Source of the DNA: Cryobacterium sp. Y57
Lineage (GTDB): Bacteria > Actinomycetota > Actinomycetes > Actinomycetales > Microbacteriaceae
Reading direction: 5' to 3'
Length of the DNA stretch: 57,364 nt
Assembly (NCBI RefSeq): GCF_002929505.1
Contig: NZ_PJJL01000063.1
Location: 1-57,364, forward strand
Under the pieces are notes generated by a model that ran no database searches, was not told the origin of the DNA, and was given only the letters and a program-made list of their open reading frames with translations. A program made the translations under genes and the position numbers. Positions 9,062-18,523 of this stretch are shown piece after piece; positions within the stretch are counted from its first letter, which is position 1, and each line of letters opens with the position of its first letter.

Positions 9062-10149
9062 ACGACCGCAATCGCCTGTTCCTGACCGGACTCTGGTTGA
9101 TCGTCACGTTGGAACTGCGCCAGCGGGTGCGCGGCGTCTCCTGGTACGTACTGCTGGGCGTCTTCATGCTGCTCGTGGGCATCGTCACGTTTCTGCTCTG
9201 GCTGGCTACCTCGGCTTGGCTATCCGGCGGCGGCGGGGTGTTCTCGACCATCATTTTCTTTGTGCTGCTGCTAGCAACATTGGTGTCGCCGGCACTGTCG
9301 GGCAACGCCATCAACGGTGACCGGGATATCGGCACCCTCGCCACGACGCAGGTCACGCTCATCAGCACCGGGCAGCTCGTTCTCGGTAAGTTTCTGGCCG
9401 CCTGGATCACCGCGCTCGCGTTTCTGGCGGCGGCGTTGCCGTTTCTCATCTTCGCGGTCGTTCTCGGCGAAGTTTCGCTCGGCACGATCAGCGTGTCGAT
9501 GCTGGTGCTCGCGGCCGAGTTGGGTGTGATCGCGGCGGTCGGTGTGGGGTTGTCAGGCATCCTGAACCGACCGCTGTTTTCGATCGTGCTGACCTACCTC
9601 CTGGTCGCGGCCCTCAGCCTCGGCACGCCCATTGCGTTCGCCCTGCTCGGCACTGCCACGCAGCAGGAGGCGACAAGCGTGAACTACCAGGTCGTGCAGT
9701 CAACCTACGACCAGCAGACCGGCAAGCAGTCGGACATCGTCTGCTCCACCGCCCAGACCTCGACCTACACCGTGCCGCGCTTCGACTATTTCTGGTGGAT
9801 CCTCGCGGCGAACCCGTACGTGGTGGTAGCAGATGCCTCGCCCGGCAGCTTCGACGAGGGCGGCCGCCCCACCGACCTGTTCGGTCAGATCGCCGTCGGC
9901 GTGCGTGGCGCGCAGGCCGCGCCAGAGCTGTATACCGAGTACAACGGATGCGATGAGGCCGCCAAGGGGTACGCTAACCAGCAATCCGGCATCGGTCCCA
10001 CACCGCAGGAGACCTACGACGGCGCGGTGCCCAGCTGGTTCATCGGCCTCTTCATTCACGTAGTGCTTGGCGCGGGCGCCCTGGCCTGGGCTTGGCGCCG
10101 CACCCGAACCCCGGCGACGCACCTGGCGGCAGGCAGTCGCATCGCCTAG
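9058..10149 (+). CDS. ABC transporter permease, ABC-2 type
   Basis: Membrane partner of the preceding ATPase, 363 residues with about six hydrophobic helices. The first is near residues 25-50, a group lies between 60 and 185, and the last is near 335-352. Between the fifth and sixth helices lies a ~120-residue polar domain rich in Tyr, Gln, Asp and Ser with two cysteines, presumably outside the cell. The start overlaps the upstream stop (ATGA). The substrate cannot be predicted. Confidence 0.85.
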   Translation: MNDRNRLFLTGLWLIVTLELRQRVRGVSWYVLLGVFMLLVGIVTFLLWLATSAWLSGGGGVFSTIIFFVLLLATLVSPALSGNAINGDRDIGTLATTQVTLISTGQLVLGKFLAAWITALAFLAAALPFLIFAVVLGEVSLGTISVSMLVLAAELGVIAAVGVGLSGILNRPLFSIVLTYLLVAALSLGTPIAFALLGTATQQEATSVNYQVVQSTYDQQTGKQSDIVCSTAQTSTYTVPRFDYFWWILAANPYVVVADASPGSFDEGGRPTDLFGQIAVGVRGAQAAPELYTEYNGCDEAAKGYANQQSGIGPTPQETYDGAVPSWFIGLFIHVVLGAGALAWAWRRTRTPATHLAAGSRIA

Positions 10150-10165
10150 CCAGCGGAAGGCTAGG
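10145..10165. terminator. Bidirectional hairpin over convergent stops
   Basis: CCTAGCC / GGCTAGG form a 7-bp stem with a 7-base loop. The stop codons of the ABC permease (plus) and mazG (minus) both lie in or at the stem. It may act as a shared terminator, though it lacks a U-tract. Confidence 0.45.
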
Positions 10166-10967
10166 TCGGCAGTGCGACGATGCCGGCATCGAAGGCATCG
10201 GCGGCCGGATGCTCGGCACCACGAATCTCAGATTGCAGATCGCGCACGGCGGTTCGCAGCGCTCGTTCGGCGTCGAGGCCCTGGGCCCGGGCGGATGCCA
10301 CGATGGCCAAGAGCAACGGTCCGAGATCAGCCTCGGACTCGATCGGAAGCGGGAAACCGGCATCCGCTTCAAGCAGGCCGATCTTCTCAGCCCGGCCAAG
10401 CACCTTGTCGGCCAGGGCGAGCGCTGGCATGCCGGCCGGGATGCCGTCCAGCACACTCGTGCGCCCCGGCTTCTCCTCGGCCTTGAAACCGTCCCAGGCA
10501 GCCGACACCTCCTCGGCCGTCTCGAGGGTGAGGTCCCCGAACACGTGCGGGTGCCGCCCGATCATTTTTTCGGTCAAGCGAGCGGCGACATCGTGAATAT
10601 CGAAGTTCTCCTCCGGGGTATGGGCAGCCAGGTCGGCGTGGAACAGCACCTGGTAGAGCACATCACCCAGCTCTTCGAGCAGGTCGTCCCGGCTGCCGTC
10701 TTCGATCGCCTCGATCAGTTCGTGGGTCTCCTCGACCAGGTAGCGCACGAGCGAGGCGTGCGTCTGGTCGGCGTCCCACGGGCATCCGCCGGGCGCACGC
10801 AGCCGCGCGACGGTCGCGATGAGGGTCTCGAGGGATGTTGCGGCCGGTTGCGTTGCGTGTGGCGGAACAGTGGATGCCAGATGCGCGACGCCGTCTGCCG
10901 CCCGCGGCGCTGGCGGGTTCGATTCCGGCAGCGAGGCTCGGGCTGATGAAAACAACGGATCTGTCAT
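10161..10967 (-). CDS. mazG: MazG nucleoside triphosphate pyrophosphohydrolase
   Basis: House-cleaning enzyme that hydrolyses NTPs and dNTPs to the monophosphate and pyrophosphate. The MazG metal-binding pattern is visible as [18 protein letters not shown], then [13 protein letters not shown] and [16 protein letters not shown]; the EE...EExxD acidic cluster is intact. Only one clear MazG domain is present, with a degenerate C-terminal half. An open frame extends upstream, but the ATG at 10967 has GAGGAG at good spacing, giving 268 residues. The first ~45 residues are low-complexity and not part of the fold. It is divergent from nhaA. Confidence 0.93.
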   Translation of the reverse strand: MTDPLFSSARASLPESNPPAPRAADGVAHLASTVPPHATQPAATSLETLIATVARLRAPGGCPWDADQTHASLVRYLVEETHELIEAIEDGSRDDLLEELGDVLYQVLFHADLAAHTPEENFDIHDVAARLTEKMIGRHPHVFGDLTLETAEEVSAAWDGFKAEEKPGRTSVLDGIPAGMPALALADKVLGRAEKIGLLEADAGFPLPIESEADLGPLLLAIVASARAQGLDAERALRTAVRDLQSEIRGAEHPAADAFDAGIVALPT

Positions 10968-11105
10968 GGTTGTGCACTCCTCGATCGGTTCCATCGTAAA
11001 CGGCCTCTTGGGGGCGCTCAGCTGCCTCGTGTATTCTGGGTGACGGTGAGCCGGGAAGTCTGGTCGGCACATTACGAGCGCGCCGGAAATACCAGAGGAT
11101 TTATT

Positions 11106-12476
11106 ATGACCAAACCATTCCGCCAGCCCACGCCCAAATCGACCCCGTCGTCGACGACCATCCTGCGTCGCGGCAGCCACAGCGAAGTCGTGCGCATCTC
11201 CAGTATTTTGCGTAAAGAAACCGTTGGTGGTGCCATTTTGCTGGCCGCGACCGTGGCCGCCCTGATCATGGCCAACTCTGGCCTCTCAGACGCGTACTAC
11301 GCATTGCGCGACTTCAAAATCGGTTACGAGCCGTGGCACCTGCAACTGAGCCTCGGCGCATGGGCGGCCGACGGCCTGCTGGCGATCTTCTTCTTTCTCG
11401 CCGGTCTCGAGCTAAAACGTGAGTTCGTCGCCGGCGATCTGCGTAGTGTGAGCCGTGCCATCGTTCCCGTAGCCGCCGCCGTCGGTGGCGTGATCGTCCC
11501 GGCCCTCATCTACGTACTCATCAACCTCGAGTCGGGCGCCGAAACACTGCGCGGCTGGGCAATTCCCACCGCGACCGACATCGCCTTTGCCGTTGCCGTC
11601 CTCGCCGTTATTGGGTCGAAGCTTCCGCCGGCGCTGCGCATCTTTCTGCTGACTCTCGCCGTGGTCGACGATTTGCTCGCCATCACGATCATCGCCTTCT
11701 TTTACACGGACGACATCGCCGTTCTGCCACTCGTGCTGGCCCTGGTCCTGATCGCGCTGTTCTGGATGTTGACCCACAAATTCTCCTACTTCTTCGGCAC
11801 CAGAGCCTGGACAGCGTGGCTGATACTGCTGCCTCTCGGCTTCATTGTCTGGGCGCTCGTGCACGGTTCTGGCGTGCACGCGACCGTAGCCGGTGTACTT
11901 CTCGGCTTTGCCGTGCCGGTGCTGCGCAGCAAACGTGGCGGCGGGCCCGACGCCGGGCCCGGTCTGGCCGAAACTTTGGAACATCGCATTCGCCCGCTCT
12001 CCAGCGGATTCGCGATTCCAGTGTTCGCCTTCTTCTCCGCCGGCGTCACCATCGGCGGCGCCGATGGCCTGTACCGGGCGCTCACCGACCCGGTCGCGGT
12101 CGGCATCGTTGTCGCTCTCGTCGTTGGCAAGCCGATCGGTGTGTTGCTCGCGACCTTCATTGTGACCAAGACCACGAGGGCGGCGCTCGACCCTGATCTG
12201 GCCTGGATCGACGTCATCGGCGTCGCCGTGCTGGCCGGCGTGGGTTTCACCGTGTCGCTGCTTATCAGCGAGCTCGCTTTCGGCCAGGGCAGCCCGCACG
12301 ACGACCATGCCAAGGTAGCCATTTTGGTCGGTTCGCTCCTCGCCGCACTCCTGGCCGCGGTGATCCTGCGTTTGCGCAACCAGCACTATGGGCGCATTGC
12401 TGAGAAGGAGGCCATCGACAGCGACAACGACGGCATCCCGGATGTCTACCAGCCGGAACAGGCGTCGAAAGGCTAA
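11106..12476 (+). CDS. nhaA: Na+/H+ antiporter NhaA
   Basis: Exchanges sodium for protons across the membrane to control salt and pH. The product has 456 residues with about 12 membrane helices. The ion-binding aspartate pair is seen in [15 protein letters not shown], and the helix-IV pattern is seen in [13 protein letters not shown]. The ATG at 11106 is preceded by AGAGGA; a longer frame upstream has no ribosome site. After the last helix the cytoplasmic tail carries DSDNDGIPD, a textbook DxDxDGxxD calcium-binding loop, unusual for the family. A strong terminator follows. Confidence 0.95.
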   Translation: MTKPFRQPTPKSTPSSTTILRRGSHSEVVRISSILRKETVGGAILLAATVAALIMANSGLSDAYYALRDFKIGYEPWHLQLSLGAWAADGLLAIFFFLAGLELKREFVAGDLRSVSRAIVPVAAAVGGVIVPALIYVLINLESGAETLRGWAIPTATDIAFAVAVLAVIGSKLPPALRIFLLTLAVVDDLLAITIIAFFYTDDIAVLPLVLALVLIALFWMLTHKFSYFFGTRAWTAWLILLPLGFIVWALVHGSGVHATVAGVLLGFAVPVLRSKRGGGPDAGPGLAETLEHRIRPLSSGFAIPVFAFFSAGVTIGGADGLYRALTDPVAVGIVVALVVGKPIGVLLATFIVTKTTRAALDPDLAWIDVIGVAVLAGVGFTVSLLISELAFGQGSPHDDHAKVAILVGSLLAALLAAVILRLRNQHYGRIAEKEAIDSDNDGIPDVYQPEQASKG

Positions 12477-12507
12477 GCGGAGCATCCACATGCACGCCCG
12501 CTAACCC

Positions 12508-12547
12508 GCAGCACCGTCGTTGACCCAGCGACGGTGCTGCATTCTTT
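12508..12547. terminator. Intrinsic terminator between nhaA and mfd
   Basis: A perfect 12-bp stem (GCAGCACCGTCG / CGACGGTGCTGC) with a 9-base loop is followed by ATTCTTT. It lies 31 bases past the nhaA stop and could also serve mfd from the other side. Confidence 0.85.
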
Positions 12548-12570
12548 AATGCCGCGGTGCTGCCCGACTG

Positions 12571-15500
12571 TTAGCCGGCCGGGAGCACGCTCGGCACGGC
12601 CGGCGGGAAGATCGCCGCCAGCAGCGTCTTGGTCCACTCGATCAGGGCATTGTCATCGAGCGGTTCACCGTTCGGGCGCGGCATCGGTACGCTGAGCGCA
12701 CCGGTCGCGGACACGTACCGCGAGCCGGGGTACATCCGCTGCAGGCGCACCTGAATCGAGTCGGCCAGGTCGGCCGGCGCTACGCGCAGGTTCGAGCCCA
12801 TAGCTACGACCTCGCTGAGGTTCGCGTGCTGGGCCTGCCAGCGCAGCCGCGACACCGCCACGAGGTTCTGCACCGGCACGGGCGGTTCGCCGTAGCGGTC
12901 GGTGAGCTCGTCGAGCACGAGGTCGATCTGGTCGTCGGTCGCCGTCGGTGAGCTTGCGCTGGAGAGCTTCTGGTAGGCCTCGAGGCGCAACCGTTCACTG
13001 TCGACGAAGTCGTGCGGAATGTGCGCGTCGACCGGCAGCTCGAGGCGCAACTCGGTCTGTCCCTCGGCGACGTCGCCGCGGAAGGTGCTCACGGCCTCAC
13101 CGATCATGCGCAGGTACAGGTCGAAGCCCACACCGGCGATATGCCCGGCCTGTTCGCCGCCGAGCAGGTTGCCGGCGCCGCGAATCTCGAGGTCCTTGAG
13201 GGCCACCTGCATGCCGGCGCCGAGTTCGTTGTTGGCGGCAATGGTGGCGAGCCGGTCGTGGGCGGTCTCCGACAGCGGCTTGTTCTCGTCGTAGAGAAAG
13301 TAAGCGTAAGCCCGTTCGCGCCCACGCCCGACCCGGCCGCGCAGCTGGTGCAGCTGGCTCAGGCCGAACTTGTCGGCCCGGTCGATAATGATGGTGTTGG
13401 CGTTATTGATGTCGAGGCCGGTCTCGATGATCGTGGTGCAGACCAGAATGTCGAACTTGCGCTCCCAGAAATCACCGACTACCTGTTCCAGCTGCGCCTC
13501 CGGCAACTGCCCGTGCGCGATCGCAATGCGCGCCTCCGGCACCAGTTCGGCGAGCTGCGTGGCGATGCGGTTGATGCTCGTGACCCGGTTGTGCACGAAA
13601 AAGATCTGGCCTTCGCGCAGCAGCTCCCGACGGATGGCTGCGGCCACCTGCCGCTGTGAGTACGGCCCGACAAAGGTCAGGATCGGGTGTCGGTCTTCGG
13701 GCGGCGTGGCCAGGGTCGACATTTCACGGATGCCGGTGACCGCCATCTCCAGCGACCGTGGGATGGGTGTCGCGCTCATCGCGAGGATGTCGACGTTGGT
13801 CTTGAGCTTCTTCAGGGCGTCTTTGTGCTCGACACCGAAACGCTGCTCCTCGTCGATGATGACAAGGCCGAGGTCTTTGAAGATGATCGACGGTGACAAT
13901 AGTCGATGGGTGCCGATAACGACGTCGACGGTGCCGTCGAGCATGCCGGCGATGGTTTCGCGTGATTCCTTATCGGTTTGGAACCGTGACAGGGCGCGCA
14001 GGTGAATCGGGAATCCGGCGAAGCGTTCTTTGAAGGTCTCCATGTGCTGGCTGACCAGCAGGGTGGTCGGCACGAGCATGGCAACCTGTTTGCCGTCCTG
14101 TACGGCCTTGAAGGCGGCACGAATGGCCACCTCGGTCTTGCCGAAGCCGACGTCGCCGCTGAGCAGCCGGTCCATCGGGATGGGCCGTTCCATGTCGGCC
14201 TTGACCTCGTCGATGGTGGTGAGCTGGTCGGGGGTCTCCACGAAAGGAAACGCCTCTTCGAGCTCACGCTGCCAGGGGGTATCCGGTCCGAAAGCGTGAC
14301 CTCTGCTGGCCATACGCGCCGAATACAATTTGACGAGCTCAACGGCAATGTCGCGTACTGCTCGGCGCGCCTTGGTCTTGGCGCTCGACCAGTCGCTGCC
14401 GCCCATCTTGCTCAGGGCCGGTGCCTCGCCGCCGACATAGCGGGTGACGAGGTCGAGCTGGTCGGTCGGCACGTACAGCCGGTCGCCGGCGTGCCCGCGC
14501 TTCGACGGTGCATACTCCAGCACGAGGTATTCGCGGGTGGTCTTGACCGGATTACGGCCTCCGCTGGACACCTCACGCTGCGTCAATTCGAGAAAACGGC
14601 CGATGCCGTGCGTCTGGTGCACCACGTGGTCGCCGGCCACGAGCTGCAGCGGGTCGACGACGTTCTTGCGGCGGCTGGCGAGCTTCTTGATCTGCCGCGC
14701 GGAGTACCCGACGGTGCGCCCGTAGAACTCCGACTCGCTGATCAGCGCGAGCTTGCTCTGCGGCAGCTCAAAACCGTGGTCGACGGATGCCTTGAGCAGG
14801 TACGCGATGCCCGGTTCCGGTTCGAGCGGCCATACCTCCACCACCCGCGCCGGCAGCTCGCGTTCGGCGAGCACCTGGGCGGCCCGTTCGACCAGGCCGG
14901 CGCCCTGGGCCACTATGCCGACGACCCAGCCGTCGTGCAGCCGGGAGGCGACGTGACCCACGGCTCCGTCGACGCTGCCGGCGAAGGTGGGAACGGCGTC
15001 TGCTTCGATGCGAATGGTGAGCAGCTCGTCCATCTCGCGGTGTTCGGGTAAAACCGGCGCATCGGTCGGTGCGGCCTGGAACGTGCTCAGGGTCCACCAG
15101 TTGTGACCGGAGGCCGGTGCGCCCGGCGCCGAGTACGTCACGCTGTCGCGCAGGCGCCCGAGGGTGAGAAAGTCGCCCGATTCCAGGTCGATCGGGGCGT
15201 CGGCGCCGGCCGTGGCTGCGCTCCAGGCGGCGCCGAGAAACTCACGGTTGGTCTCGGCGAGGCTGATTGCTCGGCTTGCGACCCGTTCCGGCGAGAGGAC
15301 GGCAACGGCGGCGTTGGTCGGCAGGTAGTGGGTGACGGGCACCAGCCGGTCGACCAGCGCCGGCGCGAGGCTTTCCATGCCCTCGACCGGAATACCCTCG
15401 GCGATCTTGGCGAGCAGACCGGCCAGGCTGGGGAATTCATGCTGCATCTCGCGGGCGCGTTGCCGCACGGCGGGGCTGAGCAGCAGTTCCCGGCTGGGCG

Positions 15501-16200
15501 GCAGACTGACCGTGTCGACGACCTCGGCCAGGGATCGCTGGTCGGCGACGCTGAACAGGCGAATTTGTTCGACCTCGTCGCCGAAGAACTCGACCCGGTA
15601 CGGGTGTGATGCGACCGGCGGAAAGACGTCGAGGATGCCACCGCGCACGGCGAACTCGCCGCGCCGGGTGACCATGTCGACGCGGGCGTAAGCGAGGTTG
15701 ACCAGCTGCAGCACGATCGCCGCGAGGTCGTGGCCGCGCGCGCCGATGGTGAGCTCGATCGGTTCGTAGTCGGTGAGGTTGTCGGCGACTGGCTGCAATG
15801 CGGCCCGTACCGAGGCGACGACGATCAGCGGATGCCGCGTGGCCGGCTCGGCTTCCTGCCATTCGCGCATGCGGCGCAGGGCGTAGAGGCGCTTGCCGAC
15901 GATCTCGGCACTCGGGCTCAGGCGTTCGTGCGGCAGGGTTTCCCAGGCCGGAAAGTCGATGATTTCGGCGCTGGTGGCGAAGCAGCCGAGGTTTTCGCGG
16001 ATCGCTTCCGATTCGCGGCCGGTCGGCGTGATGACGAACAGTGCCTGGGCATCATCACGGCGGAGGTCGAGCAGAGCGGCCAGCAGCGCGGCGCGCAGGC
16101 CCTCGGTCAGCGAGAAATCAGCGTCCCGGCTGGCGTAGGCGAGGGCGTTATCGAACGTGGAGGCGCGTGCGAGCGCTGCGATTAAGCCCTGAAGGATCAC
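12571..16200 (-). CDS. mfd: Transcription-repair coupling factor Mfd
   Basis: ATP-driven translocase that removes RNA polymerase stalled at DNA damage and recruits UvrA. Its 1209 residues match the family. Order: UvrB-like N-terminal module, the RNA-polymerase-interacting CarD-like domain near 515-600 (LQLVAGDHVVHQTHGIGRF), helicase motif I GDVGFGKTE near 683, DEEQ box IIDEEQRFGVEHK near 782, SATPIPRSLE, motif VI QLRGRVGRGRERAYAY and the C-terminal TRCF domain. The start is GTG. It lies 42 bases after pth on the same strand, likely co-transcribed. Confidence 0.97.
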   Translation of the reverse strand: MILQGLIAALARASTFDNALAYASRDADFSLTEGLRAALLAALLDLRRDDAQALFVITPTGRESEAIRENLGCFATSAEIIDFPAWETLPHERLSPSAEIVGKRLYALRRMREWQEAEPATRHPLIVVASVRAALQPVADNLTDYEPIELTIGARGHDLAAIVLQLVNLAYARVDMVTRRGEFAVRGGILDVFPPVASHPYRVEFFGDEVEQIRLFSVADQRSLAEVVDTVSLPPSRELLLSPAVRQRAREMQHEFPSLAGLLAKIAEGIPVEGMESLAPALVDRLVPVTHYLPTNAAVAVLSPERVASRAISLAETNREFLGAAWSAATAGADAPIDLESGDFLTLGRLRDSVTYSAPGAPASGHNWWTLSTFQAAPTDAPVLPEHREMDELLTIRIEADAVPTFAGSVDGAVGHVASRLHDGWVVGIVAQGAGLVERAAQVLAERELPARVVEVWPLEPEPGIAYLLKASVDHGFELPQSKLALISESEFYGRTVGYSARQIKKLASRRKNVVDPLQLVAGDHVVHQTHGIGRFLELTQREVSSGGRNPVKTTREYLVLEYAPSKRGHAGDRLYVPTDQLDLVTRYVGGEAPALSKMGGSDWSSAKTKARRAVRDIAVELVKLYSARMASRGHAFGPDTPWQRELEEAFPFVETPDQLTTIDEVKADMERPIPMDRLLSGDVGFGKTEVAIRAAFKAVQDGKQVAMLVPTTLLVSQHMETFKERFAGFPIHLRALSRFQTDKESRETIAGMLDGTVDVVIGTHRLLSPSIIFKDLGLVIIDEEQRFGVEHKDALKKLKTNVDILAMSATPIPRSLEMAVTGIREMSTLATPPEDRHPILTFVGPYSQRQVAAAIRRELLREGQIFFVHNRVTSINRIATQLAELVPEARIAIAHGQLPEAQLEQVVGDFWERKFDILVCTTIIETGLDINNANTIIIDRADKFGLSQLHQLRGRVGRGRERAYAYFLYDENKPLSETAHDRLATIAANNELGAGMQVALKDLEIRGAGNLLGGEQAGHIAGVGFDLYLRMIGEAVSTFRGDVAEGQTELRLELPVDAHIPHDFVDSERLRLEAYQKLSSASSPTATDDQIDLVLDELTDRYGEPPVPVQNLVAVSRLRWQAQHANLSEVVAMGSNLRVAPADLADSIQVRLQRMYPGSRYVSATGALSVPMPRPNGEPLDDNALIEWTKTLLAAIFPPAVPSVLPAG

Positions 16201-16242
16201 TGAATGAGTCTACGCACTGGCACCGACAGCGCCGAACTGGCC

Positions 16243-16827
16243 TCAGGACGGCGAGTGGAACTTCTGCTGGGCCGCCACGACACCGTCGGTGGCGATCAGC
16301 TCGATCGCGTCGGCGGCATCCGCTATCAGATTGGGCAGAACGGTGCGCTCGGCGGCAGCAAAGTCATGCAGCACGAAGTCGGCCGGATTCTGGCGGCCGG
16401 GCGGGCGCCCGATACCCATGCGAATGCGAATGAAGTCGTTGGTTCCGGTGGCAGCGATAATGTCGCGCAGCCCGTTGTGGCCACCGTGACCGCCGCCGAC
16501 CTTGATCTTGAGCGTGTCAAAGGGCAGGTCGAGGTCATCGTGCACGACGATGAGCCGGGACACGGGCAGTGAGTAGAAGCGCAGCAGCGCGGCAACCGGG
16601 CTGCCGGAGACATTCATGAATGTGGTGGGCTTGGCCAGCACCAGTTTGGGTGCGCCGGGCGCGAGGCGCCCTTCGGCAACGAGGGCGGCCGTTTTGTGAC
16701 GCTTGAAGTGTGACGAGAGGCGGTCGGCGAGCTGCGCCGTCACCATCTGACCGACGTTGTGCCGGTTGCCGGCGTAGTCGGGCCCGGGGTTGCCGAGCCC
16801 GACTACGAGCCACTGGTTCGTATCCAG
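16243..16827 (-). CDS. pth: Peptidyl-tRNA hydrolase, apparent CTG start
   Basis: Recycles peptidyl-tRNA released from stalled ribosomes by cutting the ester bond; essential in most bacteria. The family N-terminus WLVVGLGNPGPDYAGNRHNVG, with the catalytic asparagine and histidine in NRHNVG, lies upstream of the first ATG (16746), so that ATG cannot be the true start. The only fitting initiation codon is CTG at 16827, five bases after GGAGGA, giving 194 residues and an N-terminus reading D-T-N-Q-W. Later blocks DDLDLPFDTLKIK and GGHGGHNGLRDI are intact. It follows rplY, the usual actinobacterial order, and precedes mfd. Confidence 0.93.
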   Translation of the reverse strand: MDTNQWLVVGLGNPGPDYAGNRHNVGQMVTAQLADRLSSHFKRHKTAALVAEGRLAPGAPKLVLAKPTTFMNVSGSPVAALLRFYSLPVSRLIVVHDDLDLPFDTLKIKVGGGHGGHNGLRDIIAATGTNDFIRIRMGIGRPPGRQNPADFVLHDFAAAERTVLPNLIADAADAIELIATDGVVAAQQKFHSPS

Positions 16828-16886
16828 GGGAGTCCTCCGTGTGCCGGGGTGAAAACCCAGACGGAACCAGTTGATGAGTGCTTTTA

Positions 16887-17498
16887 CTACGCGGCGGGCG
16901 TGGCGGCCGGCGTTCCGGCGGTGATGACCTCGGTCTCGGCATCTTCTTCATCTTCACCGCGCGGGGTGTGGATGTAGACGACGAGGGCCTCTTCATCGGA
17001 GATCAACGTGGCGCCGGAGGGCAGCGGAACGTCCTTGGCGTGAACCTGGGCGCCGTCTTCGAGGCCTTCGATCGACACGGTGACGTTCTCGGGGATGTCG
17101 GTCGCTTCGACCTCGAGCAGCAGGGTCTTGGTATCGAAGTCGGCGACCGTGCCAGCGAAGGACTCGCCCGACATGTGCACCTGAACTTCAACCTGGACCT
17201 TTTCGCCCTTGCGCACGACGACGAGGTCGATGTGCTCGATGATGGCCTTCACCGGGTCCTTCTGCACGTCCTTGACCAGCACGAGCTGCTTGGCGCCGGC
17301 AATATCGAGCTCAAGGAGCATGTTGGCGCGACGCAGCAACAGGGCGATGCGGTGGGCGGGCAGCGACACGTGCACCGGCTCGGTGCCGTGGCCGTAGATG
17401 ACGGCAGGAATCTTGCCGAGCACCCGCAGCTTACGGGCCGCGCCCTTGCCAAAGCTTTCGCGCAGTTCAGCGACGACAGCGGTAACTTCTCTAGCCAT
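16887..17498 (-). CDS. rplY: 50S ribosomal protein L25/general stress protein Ctc
   Basis: Binds 5S rRNA in the large subunit. The 203-residue product is the long (TL5/CTC) form: an N-terminal L25 domain (ELRESFGKGAARKLRVLGKIPAVIYGHG, residues about 12-40, is diagnostic) and a C-terminal beta-rich domain, ending in an acidic then Ala/Thr/Pro tail. AGGAGAAAT precedes the ATG. It probably heads the rplY-pth-mfd transcript. Confidence 0.96.
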   Translation of the reverse strand: MAREVTAVVAELRESFGKGAARKLRVLGKIPAVIYGHGTEPVHVSLPAHRIALLLRRANMLLELDIAGAKQLVLVKDVQKDPVKAIIEHIDLVVVRKGEKVQVEVQVHMSGESFAGTVADFDTKTLLLEVEATDIPENVTVSIEGLEDGAQVHAKDVPLPSGATLISDEEALVVYIHTPRGEDEEDAETEVITAGTPAATPAA

Positions 17499-17777
17499 GA
17501 TATTTCTCCTTGCGGGGCGTGAGCCCCGGTCGTGGTTCGCGGGTCGAAGCCCGAGAAAGAGGGGTACTGATTCAACTCGAACGCATGTCAGCGTGAGGAA
17601 AAGCCCAAGGCCTCGTCCGCCGCGTCGATCACGGATGCCGCCGGTCCAACAGTCTGGCCCGGCAGAATCCCTCGCCGAAGTTCGTACCTAAGCTTACACC
17701 GTTCGGGCCGGTGCTGTGCCCCGGGCGTGTCGCTGCTGCGGCTGCGACTGCGCCTCGGCAGACGTTAGGGTCGGAGC

Positions 17778-18491
17778 ATGTCATCGAGCCTGCACAACCG
17801 CGTGATCGACGCGGTGGGCACCCCCATCGTCGACGGCTACACGCCGGCCGGAACGGTCATGCTCTCAGAGCAGATCGAGCGCGCTCAGGGGGTCAGTCGA
17901 TCGGTCGTGCGCGAGGCGATACGCGTGCTCGCTGCGATGGGCCTGGTCGAGTCGGTCAAGCGCGTCGGAATTCGGGTGCGTCCGCAGTCAGGGTGGAATG
18001 CGTTCGACCCGGTACTCATCCGCTGGCGTTTGGCCGGAGCGGGCCGGGGCGCGCAGTTGCGCTCCCTTACCGAGCTGCGGGCATCCGTCGAGCCGATGGC
18101 CGCCGAGTTGGCCGCCCAACACTGCCCACAGGCGATGTCGGGCGAGCTCATGAGCGTGGCTGCGCAAATGCGCACGGTGGGACGTTCCGGTGACCTCGAA
18201 CAATTTCTGGCTCTGGATATCCATTTTCACCGCCTCGTGCTGCACGGATCAGGCAACGAAATGTTCGCCAAGCTCGACGAGGTGATCGCCGCCGTACTCT
18301 CGGGGCGCACCGGCCTCGGCCTCATGCCAGCCCACCCACACGAAACCGCGCTGCAGTGGCACGTCGACGTGGCGGACGCCATTCAGGGCGGCCACCCCGT
18401 GCGTGCCCGCGAATCGATGGAACTGATCATGCGGCGCACCATCGCTGAAGTAGAAGAGTCCTGGGTGCACACGGCCCGCATTTTCTTCTAG
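17778..18491 (+). CDS. FadR-subfamily GntR transcriptional regulator, probable gluconate repressor
   Basis: DNA-binding regulator, 237 residues. The N-terminal winged helix (about 8-70) contains LSEQIERAQGVSRSVVREAIRVL, the GntR pattern. The C-terminal FCD domain (about 90-225) carries the metal/effector residues of the family (LDIHFHRLVLHGSGNEM and HVDVADAI). It is convergent with gntP and near gntK and gnd, so I infer it senses gluconate or a phosphorylated derivative and controls those genes. A matching FadR-type operator lies at 20563-20573. No operator match is seen at its own promoter. Confidence 0.88.
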   Translation: MSSSLHNRVIDAVGTPIVDGYTPAGTVMLSEQIERAQGVSRSVVREAIRVLAAMGLVESVKRVGIRVRPQSGWNAFDPVLIRWRLAGAGRGAQLRSLTELRASVEPMAAELAAQHCPQAMSGELMSVAAQMRTVGRSGDLEQFLALDIHFHRLVLHGSGNEMFAKLDEVIAAVLSGRTGLGLMPAHPHETALQWHVDVADAIQGGHPVRARESMELIMRRTIAEVEESWVHTARIFF

Positions 18492-18523
18492 AGCGCGGGC
18501 GGGCACCGTGCGAACCGATCAGA

